The notes under the pieces are model-generated. The model saw nothing but the letters and a program-made list of their open reading frames with translations. It was not told the origin of the DNA and made no database searches. A stretch of DNA of 64,000 nt from Anaeromyxobacter dehalogenans 2CP-1 (GTDB taxonomy: Bacteria > Myxococcota > Myxococcia > Myxococcales > Anaeromyxobacteraceae): NCBI RefSeq assembly GCF_000022145.1, contig NC_011891.1, positions 4,880,501 to 4,944,500 of the forward strand, given 5' to 3'. Shown here piece after piece: positions 8,923 through 19,656 of the stretch. The stretch's first letter is position 1, and every line of letters begins with the position of its first letter. A program made the position numbers and the translations under genes.

Positions 8923-9474
8923 CTACCTCTCGGCAGCGGCCGCCTCGGCCTCGAGCGCGGCGGCCTCGGCGCGGATGCGGGCGAGGTGATCCACGAGCCG
9001 CAGGCGCTGCACCTCGAGGGCGCGCAGCCGGGCGTGGTCCTCGGCGAACGTCGAGGGCTGGGCCGGCGCGCGCGACACCGACGCGCCGCGGGCCACCACC
9101 GCGCGCTGCTGGGCGGGGCCGTGCGCGGGCTGGGCGAGCGCGCGGCGCACCTCACCGATGCGCAGGTCCAGCGAGCGCAGCGCGAGGACCACGCGGTCCG
9201 CCTCGTCGTGCAGCGCGTCGGCGCGCTCGCGCAGCTCGCCGGCCGGCGCCGCGGCGGGCGGGAGCGCGGCGCGCCCCTCCTGCCGGTCGATCGCGTCCGC
9301 GAGCTCCTGCGCGCGGACCAGCAGGCGGCCGAGCTCGCGGCCGACGTCCTCGCCCGCCAGGTGGCGCATCTTGAGCTGCTCGATCCGGGTCGCGATCGCG
9401 TCCAGCTCGGCGCGCGCCTCCAGGGCGGGCGTGGCGGTGCCGAGCGTGATGACGAGCGTCAGTTCCGCGAGCAT
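8923..9474 (-). CDS. Coiled-coil envelope protein of unknown function
   Basis: 183 residues from the ATG at 9474. The open frame continues upstream for 44 codons, but that extension is arginine-rich and looks non-coding, whereas [20 protein letters not shown] gives a plausible short signal or anchor. The rest is almost entirely helical and Ala/Arg/Glu-rich with heptad-like spacing, for example [19 protein letters not shown] and [16 protein letters not shown], and it ends in an alanine/glutamate run. It is probably a coiled-coil periplasmic or membrane-associated protein. It lies downstream of the repeat-containing protein gene on the same strand. Confidence 0.6.
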   Translation of the reverse strand: MLAELTLVITLGTATPALEARAELDAIATRIEQLKMRHLAGEDVGRELGRLLVRAQELADAIDRQEGRAALPPAAAPAGELRERADALHDEADRVVLALRSLDLRIGEVRRALAQPAHGPAQQRAVVARGASVSRAPAQPSTFAEDHARLRALEVQRLRLVDHLARIRAEAAALEAEAAAAER

Positions 9475-9615
9475 GGTGCGCCCGTCACATGGAGCAACTG
9501 CCGTGCCGCGCACGGGACGCGTCCTTACGCGGGCTTGCGACCGTCGGGGCCGCGGAAGGGACGCATTTCCGGGCGGGAACCCTCGGAAAACCGAGCCCTC
9601 CGGCACGCGCGCCGG

Positions 9616-10139
9616 TCACGGGGTGTGCGTCTGCTCGCCGTAGTCCACCGCGCCGAGCTCGCGGCCCGCCTCGTCGTAGCTGGTCCAGCGCCCGCACTGC
9701 GCCCCGCCGCAGTGGCGCCCCGCCGCCCTCCGCGCCCCGCCCGGCCAGAACGACGCGAACGCGCCGTCCTGCACCCCGGCGCGCCACCCCGAGGTCTCCT
9801 CCACCTGGCCGGACTCGTACCAGATCGTCCAGCGGCCGTGCTTCGCGCCGTGCGCCCAGGCGCCCTCGCGGGCCCGCCGACCGTTGCGGTGGTACTCGAC
9901 GAACGGGCCGTCGCGCTCGCCCTCGCGGTAGGCGCCCTCGGTCCAGGGCGCGCCGTCGTCGTACCAGGTGCGCGCCGGCCCCTCGCGGCGGTCGTTGCCG
10001 GCGGCGTCCTTGCCGGCGCACCACGCCTCGAACCCCTCCGGCGGCGCCGCGCCGCGCGGCTCGGTGCCGGGGGGACAGTCGAGCGGGGCGCCCGCGAGGA
10101 GCGCGAGCGCGGCCGCGAGCGCCCAGACGAGCCCGGCCG

Positions 10140-10143
<4 letters not shown>
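9616..10143 (-). CDS. Secreted protein with MORN/YwqK-like repeats
   Basis: 175 residues. The GTG at 10143 overlaps the stop of the upstream response-regulator gene (GTGA), which indicates translational coupling and sets the start. A signal peptide ([16 protein letters not shown]) is followed by a short cysteine-containing region and about five repeats of the form G-x-W-x2-Y-x2-G-x5-G, for example [20 protein letters not shown] and [10 protein letters not shown]. These match the MORN-variant repeats of YwqK-type proteins, thought to bind partners or lipid surfaces. Coupling to a sigma-54 activator is notable, but no functional link is proven. Confidence 0.75.
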
Positions 10144-11549
<1,406 letters not shown>

Positions 11550-11675
11550 CGCGGGGGCAGTCTAATCCGGATCCCCGCCCGCGCGACCGCGCCGCATCCC
11601 CCGGACGCAGGGCGGGCGCGGGCGGGCGGGCGCCGGCCGCTCGTTTTTTGGCGTGGATGCTGCGACATTTCGCAT

Positions 11676-11703
11676 TTGTCAGCGGGTGGGCGGTGGTTAC
11701 GGA
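11676..11703 (+). promoter_or_regulatory. Candidate sigma-70 promoter for ftsH
   Basis: TTGTCA (11676-11681) and TACGGA (11698-11703) are spaced by 16 bases, 40 bases before the chosen ftsH ATG, in a locally A/T-richer stretch of the divergent spacer. The -35 matches consensus at five of six positions; the -10 is poor. Confidence 0.35.
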
Positions 11704-11742
11704 TCAGGGAATGGCGGCCGGCAGGCCGCCCGGGTGATCCCA

Positions 11743-13599
11743 ATGAACAAGAAGACCGCCGGCTTCAACGTCGCCTACATCTTCCTCGCCGCGCTCGGCG
11801 TCCTCATGGTGCAGGACTGGTGGGCCCGCTCGCAGGCGGTCGCCACCCTCCCCTACAGCCAGTTCCAGCAGCTCGTCCGCGAGGACAAGGTGGCGAAGGT
11901 CACCGTCTCGCAGGACCAGGTGGCGGGCGAGCTGAAGGAGCCGCTCAACGGCAAGACGCGCTTCGTCGCGATCCGCGTGGACTCGGACATGGCGAAGGAG
12001 CTGGACCAGCACGGCGTCACCTACGCCGGCCGCTACGACAGCGACTTCGTGGCGATGCTCCTGTCCTGGGTGGTGCCCATCGCGCTGTTCTTCGGCGTGT
12101 GGCTGCTGCTCAGCCGGCGCATGGCGAAGCAGCTCGGCGCGGGCGGGCCGGGCGGTGGGCTCATGTCGATCGGCAAGTCGAAGGCGAAGGTCTACGTCGA
12201 GACCGACACGAAGACGACGTTCGCCGACGTGGCCGGGGTGGACGAGGCCAAGGAGGAGCTGAAGGAGATCGTCACCTTCCTCAAGGACCCGAAGTCCTAC
12301 GGCCGGCTCGGCGCGCGCATGCCGAAGGGCGTGCTGCTGGTGGGCCCCCCGGGCACCGGCAAGACGCTGCTCGCGAAGGCGGTGGCGGGCGAGGCGAGCG
12401 TGCCGTTCTTCTCCATCTCCGGCTCGGAGTTCGTGGAGATGTTCGTGGGCGTGGGCGCCGCCCGCGTGCGCGACCTGTTCGAGCAGGCCCGCGCCAAGGC
12501 GCCGGCCATCATCTTCATCGACGAGCTGGACGCGCTCGGGCGCGCCCGCGCCAGCATGCCGGGCATGAGCGGCGGCCACGACGAGAAGGAGCAGACGCTG
12601 AACCAGCTGCTGGTGGAGCTGGACGGCTTCGACCCCTCCGCCGGCATCGTGCTGCTCGCCGCCACCAACCGGCCCGAGATCCTCGACCCGGCGCTGCTCC
12701 GCGCCGGCCGCTTCGACCGGCAGATGCTGGTGGACCGGCCGGACCGGGTGGGCCGCCTCGCGATCCTGAAGGTCCACACGCAGCGGGTGGTGCTCGACGA
12801 CGGCGTGAAGCTGGAGGAGGTGGCGGCGCTCACCCCGGGCTTCACCGGCGCCGACCTCGCGAACCTGGTGAACGAGGCCGCGCTGGTGGCCACCCGGCGC
12901 CAGGCCGACAAGATCTCGATGGAGGACTTCAACGTCGCCGTCGAGCGGATCGTGGCCGGCCTCGAGAAGAAGAACCGGCTGCTCAACCCGCGCGAGCGCG
13001 AGGTGGTGGCGCACCACGAGATGGGCCACGCGCTGGTGGCGGCCGGCCTCGCCGGCACCGACCCGGTGCACAAGATCTCGATCATCCCGCGCGGCATCGG
13101 CGCGCTCGGCTACACGATCCAGCGGCCCACCGAGGACCGCTACCTCATGACGCGCGAGGAGCTGCAGAGCAAGATGGCGGTGCTGCTGGGCGGCCGCGCC
13201 GCCGAGCGCCTCGTGTTCGACCACCTCTCCACCGGCGCCTCCGACGACCTCTCCAAGGCCACCGAGATCGCGCGCAGCATGGTCACCCGCTACGGCATGG
13301 GCGAGGCGCTCGGGCCGGTGACGTACGAGACCGAGCCGAACGGCTACCTGGGCGAGCTCGGGACCCGCCGCCTCTACTCCGAGGCGACCGCCCGCGAGAT
13401 CGACGTGGCGGTGCGCGAGCTGGTGGAGGGCGCCTTCCAGCGCGCCAGCGCCATACTCACCGACAACCGGGCGCTGCTCGACCTGGGCGCGGCCGAGCTG
13501 CTCGCCCGCGAGACGCTGGCCGGCGACGAGCTCCAGGCGCTGCTCGGGCGCGTGGCCGGCGACGGGCCGCGCGTCGCCGCGGCCAGCGCGGCGGGGTAG
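11743..13599 (+). CDS. ftsH: ATP-dependent zinc metalloprotease FtsH
   Basis: 618 residues. It is a membrane-bound AAA+ protease that extracts and degrades membrane and regulatory proteins. Two membrane segments flank a short periplasmic domain (about 10-30 and 100-125). The AAA domain has Walker A GPPGTGKT at about residue 201, Walker [12 protein letters not shown], an MFVGVGA pore loop and RAGRFDRQ arginine fingers. The peptidase has the zinc motif HEMGH at about 425 and the third-ligand region STGASDDL. The ATG at 11743 starts [18 protein letters not shown], the usual cytoplasmic end before the first helix. The frame stays open upstream to 11653, but that extension is not FtsH-like. Confidence 0.95.
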   Translation: MNKKTAGFNVAYIFLAALGVLMVQDWWARSQAVATLPYSQFQQLVREDKVAKVTVSQDQVAGELKEPLNGKTRFVAIRVDSDMAKELDQHGVTYAGRYDSDFVAMLLSWVVPIALFFGVWLLLSRRMAKQLGAGGPGGGLMSIGKSKAKVYVETDTKTTFADVAGVDEAKEELKEIVTFLKDPKSYGRLGARMPKGVLLVGPPGTGKTLLAKAVAGEASVPFFSISGSEFVEMFVGVGAARVRDLFEQARAKAPAIIFIDELDALGRARASMPGMSGGHDEKEQTLNQLLVELDGFDPSAGIVLLAATNRPEILDPALLRAGRFDRQMLVDRPDRVGRLAILKVHTQRVVLDDGVKLEEVAALTPGFTGADLANLVNEAALVATRRQADKISMEDFNVAVERIVAGLEKKNRLLNPREREVVAHHEMGHALVAAGLAGTDPVHKISIIPRGIGALGYTIQRPTEDRYLMTREELQSKMAVLLGGRAAERLVFDHLSTGASDDLSKATEIARSMVTRYGMGEALGPVTYETEPNGYLGELGTRRLYSEATAREIDVAVRELVEGAFQRASAILTDNRALLDLGAAELLARETLAGDELQALLGRVAGDGPRVAAASAAG

Positions 13600-13674
13600 C
13601 TCCGGGCCGGGCCGGGCGGCCGGCACGCCATCCCGCACCTCGACGGCCCGTCCGTTCGATGCTTCACTGATCCG

Positions 13675-15096
13675 GTGTTCCGGGACGCGTGGAGCGCCGC
13701 CGTGCTGGTCGTCGCGACGGGCCTGTCGCTGGTCGCGACCGGCCACGCCGTGCTGCACAAGCGCGACGTCCGCGCGGCGCTGGGGTGGGTGGGGCTCATC
13801 TGGCTCGCGCCCATCGCCGGCGCGCTCGCGTACCTGCTGTTCGGCGTGAACCGCATCCGCCGCCGGGCGCAGGCCATCGGCCTGCCCGGCGTGCGGAGCC
13901 GCGACGAGGACCGGCCGCCGCCCCCGCAGCTCCCGTCCGGCGCCGCGCACCTCGCGCCGCTGGTGGCGCTCGCCGACGCGGTGGTGCGCCGCCCGCTCGT
14001 CGCCGGGAACGCCTTCACGTTGCTGCCGGGCGGCGGCGTCGCCTACCCGGCCATGCTCGAGGCCATCGACGCGGCCCGGCGCTCGGTCACGTTCTGCACG
14101 TACATCTTCGACGCGGGGCTGGCCGGCGACGCGTTCGCCGACGCGCTGGCCCGCGCGCACGCGCGCGGCGTGAAGGTGCGCGTGCTCGTGGACGCCATCG
14201 GCGTCCGCTACGGCTGGCCGCCCATCCACCAGCGCCTGCGCCGCCTGGGCGTGCGCACCGAGCTGTTCCTGCCGCGCCTCACCCCGGCCTGGCTGCCGTT
14301 CGTGAACCTGCGCAACCACCGCAAGATCCTGGTGGTGGACGGCCGGCTCGGCTTCACCGGCGGGATGAACGTGCGCGACGGGTTCCTGCCCCGGCCCGGC
14401 GGCCCGCCGCCGTTCATGGACCTGCAGGTGCGCATCGAGGGCCCGGTGGTGTCGCACCTCCAGTCGGCGTTCGCCGAGGACTGGCTGTTCACGACGGGCG
14501 AGCCGCTGGAGGGCAACGCGTTCTTCCCGCCGCTCGCCGCCGCCGGGCCGGTGCTGGCGCGCGGCGTGGCCGACGGGCCGGACGAGGACTTCGAGGCCAT
14601 CCGCTGGCTGCTGCTCGGCGCGCTCTCGGTGGCGCGCCGGCGGGTGCGCGTCGTCACGCCCTACTTCCTGCCCGACCCGCCGCTCATCACGGCGCTCAAC
14701 GTGGCGGCCATGCGCGGGGTCGAGGTGGACGTGGTGCTGCCGGAGCGCGGGAACCTGCCGCTGGTGCAGTGGGCGCAGGCCGCGCAGCTCTGGCAGGTGC
14801 TGGACCGCGGCTGCCGGGTGTGGTGCTCGCCGCCGCCGTTCGACCACACCAAGGCCATGGTGGTGGACGGGGCGTGGTCGCTCGTCGGCTCGGCGAACTG
14901 GGATCCGCGCAGCCTGCGCCTCAACTTCGAGCTGGACGTGGAGGCCTGGGACCCCGAGCTGGCGGCGCGGGTGGACCGGCTGGTGGAGGAACGGCTCGCG
15001 GCGGCGCGGCCGCTCACGCTCGCCGACGTGGACCGGCGCCCGCTGCCGGTGAAGCTGCGCGACGGCGTGGCGCGGCTGCTCTCGCCGTACCTGTGA
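13675..15096 (+). CDS. Cardiolipin synthase-type phospholipase D enzyme
   Basis: 473 residues from a GTG. Two N-terminal membrane helices (about 5-25 and 37-55) precede two HKD catalytic motifs: HRKILVVDGRLGFTGG at about residue 215 and HTKAMVVDGAWSLVGSANWD at about 391. This is the layout of bacterial cardiolipin synthases, which join two phosphatidylglycerols at the inner membrane. The conserved PFVNLRNHRK entry to motif 1 and the SANWDPRS segment after motif 2 support that reading. It follows ftsH by 75 bases on the same strand. Confidence 0.9.
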   Translation: MFRDAWSAAVLVVATGLSLVATGHAVLHKRDVRAALGWVGLIWLAPIAGALAYLLFGVNRIRRRAQAIGLPGVRSRDEDRPPPPQLPSGAAHLAPLVALADAVVRRPLVAGNAFTLLPGGGVAYPAMLEAIDAARRSVTFCTYIFDAGLAGDAFADALARAHARGVKVRVLVDAIGVRYGWPPIHQRLRRLGVRTELFLPRLTPAWLPFVNLRNHRKILVVDGRLGFTGGMNVRDGFLPRPGGPPPFMDLQVRIEGPVVSHLQSAFAEDWLFTTGEPLEGNAFFPPLAAAGPVLARGVADGPDEDFEAIRWLLLGALSVARRRVRVVTPYFLPDPPLITALNVAAMRGVEVDVVLPERGNLPLVQWAQAAQLWQVLDRGCRVWCSPPPFDHTKAMVVDGAWSLVGSANWDPRSLRLNFELDVEAWDPELAARVDRLVEERLAAARPLTLADVDRRPLPVKLRDGVARLLSPYL

Positions 15097-15228
15097 CCGC
15101 CGCGGCCGCCGGCGCCCGACCGGCGAGCGGTGCTCACGCGATTCACCCACTGTCAAGCGGGGCGGAAGCGACCGGGGAGGATCGGGGCGGGCGCGCGCGC
15201 CGGCGCCCCCTGCGTCCACGAAGTTGCG

Positions 15229-15250
15229 ATGCCACCGCGCGGCGTGGCAT
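15229..15250. promoter_or_regulatory. Inverted repeat in the spacer before the PilZ gene
   Basis: ATGCCAC (15229-15235) and GTGGCAT (15244-15250) form a perfect 7-bp dyad with an 8-base centre. It is about 100 bases upstream of the PilZ gene start. It could be a protein-binding operator or a weak transcript hairpin; nothing distinguishes these. Confidence 0.35.
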
Positions 15251-15347
15251 GAGGGGTGTGGCTGGTCGGATGGGTCGTCGGGTGGTCGTGGGGCAGCGGG
15301 TGGGGGCGGGTGGGTGCAGCGTGCGTCGTGGAGAGGTGTCCAGCCGG

Positions 15348-16181
15348 ATGCGAGGGTTCCCGCAGGCAGACCATCGTCGGGACCCGCGCCTGGCGGTGAG
15401 CGCGCCCGCCGTGCTCGCCGCGAGCGACGGCCGCTGGGACGTCATCGCCGAGGACTTCGCCGCCGGCGGCTGCCGCGTGGTGTCGCCGGTGCCGCTCCGG
15501 CTCGGCACCGCCGCCTACCTGACGCTGCAGCTCCCCTCCGGCGCCGGCCACGTGGCCGCCACCGCCACCGTCGCCTGGAACACCGCCGCGCCGCCGTGGC
15601 GGATGGGCTTCGCGTTCGCGCGCTCGGGCGGCGAGGAGCGCGCGCGCCAGGTCCGGACGCTGCTCGACGCGAACCCGCGGCTCGGCCGCCGCCCGCCGCC
15701 GCTCCGTCCGAGCGCGCGGCTGCGGCTCGGCACGCCGCCCGACCCGTGCCCGGTGTTCACGCGCGACGAGCGGGTGGTGCTGCGGGCCGCCCGCGACGCG
15801 CTGGCGGCGCGCGAGCTGTTCGGCCGCCACGCGGTCCGCGCGGTCGAGCTCCGCCGCGCGCTGCAGGGGCTCATGCTGCACGGCTGGGTGCAGACCGGCG
15901 CGCCGCGCGCCACCGACCGGCGCTGGTCGGCGGTGCTGGCGGAGGCGATCTCCACCGGGGGTGGACGCGCCACCCGCGACCGCCCCGCCGACGGCGCCGG
16001 CTACCGCCCGCTGCGCGGCCGCCGGGCCCAGGCGTTCGTGGACCTGGCCCGCGCCGAGAGCGCCGAGGGGCACGACGCGTCCGCGGTGGAGTGGCTGCAG
16101 GCCGCGCTGGCCGCGTCCCCCGAGGACCCGTTCATCCTCGCCGCGCTCGACGCGCTCACCGTGGGTCACGCCCGCGGCTGA
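15348..16181 (+). CDS. PilZ-domain protein (candidate c-di-GMP receptor)
   Basis: 277 residues from the ATG at 15348, with GGAGAGG about 11 bases upstream. The N-terminal 100 residues are a PilZ domain: the RxxxR-type motif is RRDPR at 10-14, and the (D/N)xSxxG motif appears as DFAAGG, with alanine in place of serine. PilZ domains bind cyclic-di-GMP and control motility or polysaccharide output. The middle (about 100-200) is Arg/Pro-rich with a FTRDERVVLRAARDAL helix. The C-terminus ends with a TPR-like helix pair (SAVEWLQAALAASPEDPF). Binding is uncertain because of the changed motif. Confidence 0.78.
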   Translation: MRGFPQADHRRDPRLAVSAPAVLAASDGRWDVIAEDFAAGGCRVVSPVPLRLGTAAYLTLQLPSGAGHVAATATVAWNTAAPPWRMGFAFARSGGEERARQVRTLLDANPRLGRRPPPLRPSARLRLGTPPDPCPVFTRDERVVLRAARDALAARELFGRHAVRAVELRRALQGLMLHGWVQTGAPRATDRRWSAVLAEAISTGGGRATRDRPADGAGYRPLRGRRAQAFVDLARAESAEGHDASAVEWLQAALAASPEDPFILAALDALTVGHARG

Positions 16182-16328
16182 GGGAGGACGTCACGGGCTG
16201 CGCCCCGCCCCTCGGAGCGGAGCTGCGGACCCCTGACTCGCGGGCGCGGCCGAACGCCGCGCGGACCCGTCCCCCTCCCCCGCCCTGGGCTCCGCCGCCT
16301 CTGGTAGGCTCCTCCGGAAGGAGGGGTC

Positions 16329-17648
16329 ATGGAGCACGCATCGCGCCGGTTCCGCGAGGAGCTTCGCCGGGAGCTCCCGCGCTGGCAGCAGGACGGGCTG
16401 GTCTCGCCCGACGCGGCCGCGGCGCTCTGGTCGCGCTACCGGCTGGCCGAGGCCGAGCCGGCGTCCGGGCCGGGCCTCCTGCCGGTGTACGCGCTGGGCG
16501 CGCTGCTGGTGGGCGCGGGCGTGGTGTCGCTGGTGGCCTGGCACTGGGAGGAGATGGGCCCGGCGCTCCAGCTCGCGGTCATCGGCGCGGCCATGGTGGC
16601 GAGCCACGCCGGCGGCGTGGCGCTGTGGCGCGGCCGCGCGCCGCGGCTCGGGCACGCGCTCACCCTGCTCGGCACCGTGATCTTCGGCGCGAACGTGGGG
16701 CTGGTGGCGCAGATCTTCCACGTGAGCGGCGTGTGGTGGGGCGGGTTCGCCGCGTTCGCGGCGGGCGCGCTCGCCGCAGGCGTCGCCTACCCCAGCCTGC
16801 CGCACCTGCTGCTCGGCGCGATCCTCGCGCTGTGGGTGGCGGGGCCCGGCCTCGCCCACGATCACCCCGGGCCCGGCCTCGCCGCCGTCTGGGTGCTCTC
16901 GCCCGCGCTGGTGGCGCTGGCCTGGCGCGAGCGGTCGCGCGCGCTCGCGGTGGTGGCGGCGCTCGGGCTCGCGGTCGTCTCCGGGGCCGGGCTGTTCGGC
17001 GCGCGCCTGGACCGCGGCTGGGTGCTGGTGGTGCTGTGCCTGGCGGCCGCGCTCTGCGCGACCCCGCTCGCCGCCGCCCCGCTCGCCTCGCGCTCCGACA
17101 CCGGCGCGCGGCTCTCGGGGGCGCTGCGGGTCACCGGGCGGCTGCTGTTCTACGCCGCCGCCGCGGTGCTCTCCTTCACCGAGCTCGCCCACGAGCTGCG
17201 CTTCCGCGGCGCGGTGCCCGGACTCATCCTGGCGGCCGCCGCGCCCGCCGCCGCGTTCGCGGTCGCGGCGCTCGCCATCGGGCTCCGCCGCCCGGAGGTG
17301 GACCCGCTCGCGCGCGGCGAGGCGATGCTGGTGGGCGCGACCGTCGTCGCGCTCGCCGCCGGCCTGTCGCTCGAGACCGGCACCGGCACCGCGCTCGTCG
17401 CGAACCTGGCCATCGCGTTCCTCGCGGCGGGGCGCATCGTGCGCGGGCTCTCCGGCCTGCGCCGCGCGCCGTTCTGGGAGGGGATGGCGGTCGCGGGCGC
17501 GCTCACGCTCGTCCGCTTCATCTCCATCGACACCGGCCTCTGGCTGAAGGGCGCCGGCTTCATCGCCTGCGGCGCGGCGGTGCTGCTCGGCGGCATCGCG
17601 TTCGAGCGCCGGCGCGCCCGCGCCGCGGAGGTGACCCATGCTGCGTGA
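16329..17648 (+). CDS. DUF2157 multi-spanning membrane protein
   Basis: 439 residues. The cytoplasmic N-terminus (about 1-55, with REELRRELPRWQQDGLVSPD) and about twelve hydrophobic segments match the DUF2157 family. The WHWEEMGPALQLAVI stretch after the first helix is characteristic. Function is unknown. An AGGAGG lies just before the ATG. It overlaps the next gene by 11 bases; DUF2157 genes are typically followed by a GDYXXLXY gene, as here, so the two products probably work together in the inner membrane. Confidence 0.85.
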   Translation: MEHASRRFREELRRELPRWQQDGLVSPDAAAALWSRYRLAEAEPASGPGLLPVYALGALLVGAGVVSLVAWHWEEMGPALQLAVIGAAMVASHAGGVALWRGRAPRLGHALTLLGTVIFGANVGLVAQIFHVSGVWWGGFAAFAAGALAAGVAYPSLPHLLLGAILALWVAGPGLAHDHPGPGLAAVWVLSPALVALAWRERSRALAVVAALGLAVVSGAGLFGARLDRGWVLVVLCLAAALCATPLAAAPLASRSDTGARLSGALRVTGRLLFYAAAAVLSFTELAHELRFRGAVPGLILAAAAPAAAFAVAALAIGLRRPEVDPLARGEAMLVGATVVALAAGLSLETGTGTALVANLAIAFLAAGRIVRGLSGLRRAPFWEGMAVAGALTLVRFISIDTGLWLKGAGFIACGAAVLLGGIAFERRRARAAEVTHAA

Positions 17649-18156
17649 CCGCTCGCCGGGCTGGGGCCGCCTCGCCCTGGTCCTCGCCGTCCAGCTCGCC
17701 ATCCTCGCGGCCATCCCGTTCCGCCAGGCGCGGGCCCGGCTCGCCGGCGAGGACGTGGTGCTGGAGAGCATGCCGGTCGATCCGCTCGACCCGCTGTCCG
17801 GCTACTACGTCGCGCTCGCCTGGCGCGCCGAGCGCGACGCCGGCGCGTGGCAGGGCCCGGGCGACGGCGCCTGGCTGGTGATCCGCCGGGGCGCGCCGGC
17901 CTGGGTGGGCGAGGCGTGCCTGGGCGAGCGCCCGCCGCCGGAGCCGGACCGGCTCGCCATCCGCGCCGAGCGCGCCGGCGACGGGTGCCGCATCCCCGCG
18001 GCGCAGCGCTTCTACATCCCCGAGGCGCGGCGCGCCGAGGTCGAGGCGGCCATGCGCGAGACCGGCCGCAAGGCGCTGGTGGACGCGCGCGTGGACGCGG
18101 CCGGCAACGTGGTGCTGCTCCGCCTGCGCGCCGGCACCACGGTCGTCGGCCGCTAG
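17638..18156 (+). CDS. GDYXXLXY-family membrane protein
   Basis: 172 residues. One N-terminal membrane helix (about 12-30) is followed by a periplasmic domain that carries the signature DPLSGYYVALAW, a variant of the GDYXXLXY motif, and near its end AQRFYIPEARR and a beta pair. The family is of unknown function and pairs with DUF2157/DUF4401 membrane proteins. The start overlaps the DUF2157 gene by 11 bases, so translation is likely coupled. The first glycine-aspartate of the motif is replaced by Ser-Gly-Tyr here. Confidence 0.8.
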   Translation: MLRDRSPGWGRLALVLAVQLAILAAIPFRQARARLAGEDVVLESMPVDPLDPLSGYYVALAWRAERDAGAWQGPGDGAWLVIRRGAPAWVGEACLGERPPPEPDRLAIRAERAGDGCRIPAAQRFYIPEARRAEVEAAMRETGRKALVDARVDAAGNVVLLRLRAGTTVVGR

Positions 18157-19568
18157 CGCGGCTCGGGCGGCTCCGGCGGCGCCAGCGGGACGGCCAGCCG
18201 CGCCACCGTGCCGCCGCCCTCGCGGTCGGCGAGCGCGAGCGCGCCGCCGTGCGCGTCCGCGACCTTCTTCGCGAGCGCGAGGCCGAGCCCGGTGCCCTTC
18301 TCCTTGGTGGTGAAGAACGGCCGGAACAGGCTGGCCCGCGCCTGCGGCCCCAGCCCCGCGCCGCGATCCCGCACCTCGAACACCGCCTCGCCGCCCACCG
18401 CGCGCACCGACAGCTCCACCTCGGTCGCGGCCGGCGACGCCTCGACCGCGTTCCGCACCAGGTTCACGAGCGCGCGCCGGAGCTGCTCGCGGTCGGCCCG
18501 CGCCTCGCCCGAGCCCTTCACGCCGAGCGACACCTGCCGCGCCGCCGCGAGCGGCGCCGCGATCTCCGCCACCTCCGCCAGCAGCGCCCCGAGCTCGACC
18601 GCCTCGCGCACCGGCGGGCGCGTCCGGGCGTAGTCGAGGAACTCCTCGACCACCTTCGAGAGCGCCGCCAGCTCGGAGCGGATGCGGGCCACGTGCGCCG
18701 CCTCGGGCCGGCCCTCCAGCTCCTCCGAGAGGATCCCGGCGAACAGGTCGAGCGCGCCGAGCGGGTTCCGGACCTCGTGCGCGATCCCGGCGAGCAGCGT
18801 CTCGCGCTCCTCGTCGCGGGCGCGCAGCGCCTTGCGCATCTCCTCGAGCGTGTCGCGCAGCATGCCCAGCTCGTCGCGGCGGCGCCGCGGCCAGAGCGGG
18901 GTGTCGAGGTCGCCGCGCCCGATGCGCCGCGCGCCGTCGGCGAGGCGGGTGAGCGGCCGCGTCACCGAGAGCGAGGCGCCCGCGGCCACCAGCGCCCCCA
19001 GCACCGCGCCGGCCACCGCCAGGGTGGCGAGCAGCCGGCGGAAGCGGCGGAAGGTGGCGAACGAGGCGGCGGTGCCGTCGGCGCCCACCACCGCCACCAC
19101 CTTGTCCGACGCGTCGCGGAGCGGCGCGTAGCCGCTCTTGTAGAGCAGGCCGTCCGAGCCCTCGAACATCACCTGGCTCGCCACCGGCCGGCCCGCCGCC
19201 GCCTGCGCGATCTCCAGCCGGTCGCGCTCCAGCGCCGCCACCGGCTCGCCGATGCGGGTGCGGCCGTCGGAGTCCGCCAGCGCGGTGCGGTCCGGCCGGA
19301 TCACGTACAGGCGCGTGCCGGTGCTGCGGGCGAGCACGTCGAGGCGCGCGCGCACGTGGCCGTAGGTCCGGGTCCGCTCCTCGCCCGGCTCGAGCCGCGC
19401 CACCCGCTCGGCCGGCAGGGCCGAGGCCGCCGCCTGCGCCGCCGCGGTGAGGCGCGCCGAGAGCTCGTCCTCGAGCGCGCGGCGCGCCAGCCGATCGGCG
19501 AGCAGCGCCATGGCGGCGAGCGAGACGAGCGCGGGGAGCGCGGCGGCGAGGGCGAAGCGGAGGCGCAC
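18153..19568 (-). CDS. Membrane sensor histidine kinase with HAMP domain
   Basis: 471 residues. Two membrane helices (about 5-27 and 165-190) enclose a periplasmic sensor region of about 135 residues. A HAMP linker (RPLTRLADGARRIGRGDLD) follows, then a short coiled coil, the phospho-acceptor His at about 264 in GIAHEVRNPLGAL, an N-box LVNLVRNAVEAS and G-boxes DRGAGLG and GTGLGLALAKKV. The stop overlaps the convergent GDYXXLXY gene by 4 bases. No response regulator is adjacent. It resembles NtrB/AtoS-type kinases that partner sigma-54 activators, so the orphan activator at 10.1-11.5 kb is a candidate partner, by inference only. Confidence 0.9.
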   Translation of the reverse strand: MRLRFALAAALPALVSLAAMALLADRLARRALEDELSARLTAAAQAAASALPAERVARLEPGEERTRTYGHVRARLDVLARSTGTRLYVIRPDRTALADSDGRTRIGEPVAALERDRLEIAQAAAGRPVASQVMFEGSDGLLYKSGYAPLRDASDKVVAVVGADGTAASFATFRRFRRLLATLAVAGAVLGALVAAGASLSVTRPLTRLADGARRIGRGDLDTPLWPRRRRDELGMLRDTLEEMRKALRARDEERETLLAGIAHEVRNPLGALDLFAGILSEELEGRPEAAHVARIRSELAALSKVVEEFLDYARTRPPVREAVELGALLAEVAEIAAPLAAARQVSLGVKGSGEARADREQLRRALVNLVRNAVEASPAATEVELSVRAVGGEAVFEVRDRGAGLGPQARASLFRPFFTTKEKGTGLGLALAKKVADAHGGALALADREGGGTVARLAVPLAPPEPPEPR

Positions 19569-19656
19569 GGAGGGGATGTTACAACGTGGGCTGCCGCGCG
19601 AGGTCCCCGCGGGCGCGCCCGGTGGCGCGCGACGTGGCCTGCGCCCTCGCGCTGCC

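Noticed and set aside
9582-9595. CTCGG-AAAA-CCGAG stem between two minus-strand genes
   Set aside because: Only five base pairs with no T-run in the direction of transcription; not enough for a terminator call.
11704-15219. A 1171-codon open frame on the minus strand opposite ftsH and the cardiolipin synthase
   Set aside because: It is the mirror of GC-rich coding sequence: full of His, Arg, Gly, Ala and Val without any domain, and it covers two well-identified plus-strand genes.
15245-15260. TGGCATGAGGGGTGTG, resembling the glnA sigma-54 promoter
   Set aside because: The invariant -12 GC is GT here, and no nitrogen-related gene follows. It partly overlaps the inverted repeat at 15229-15250.
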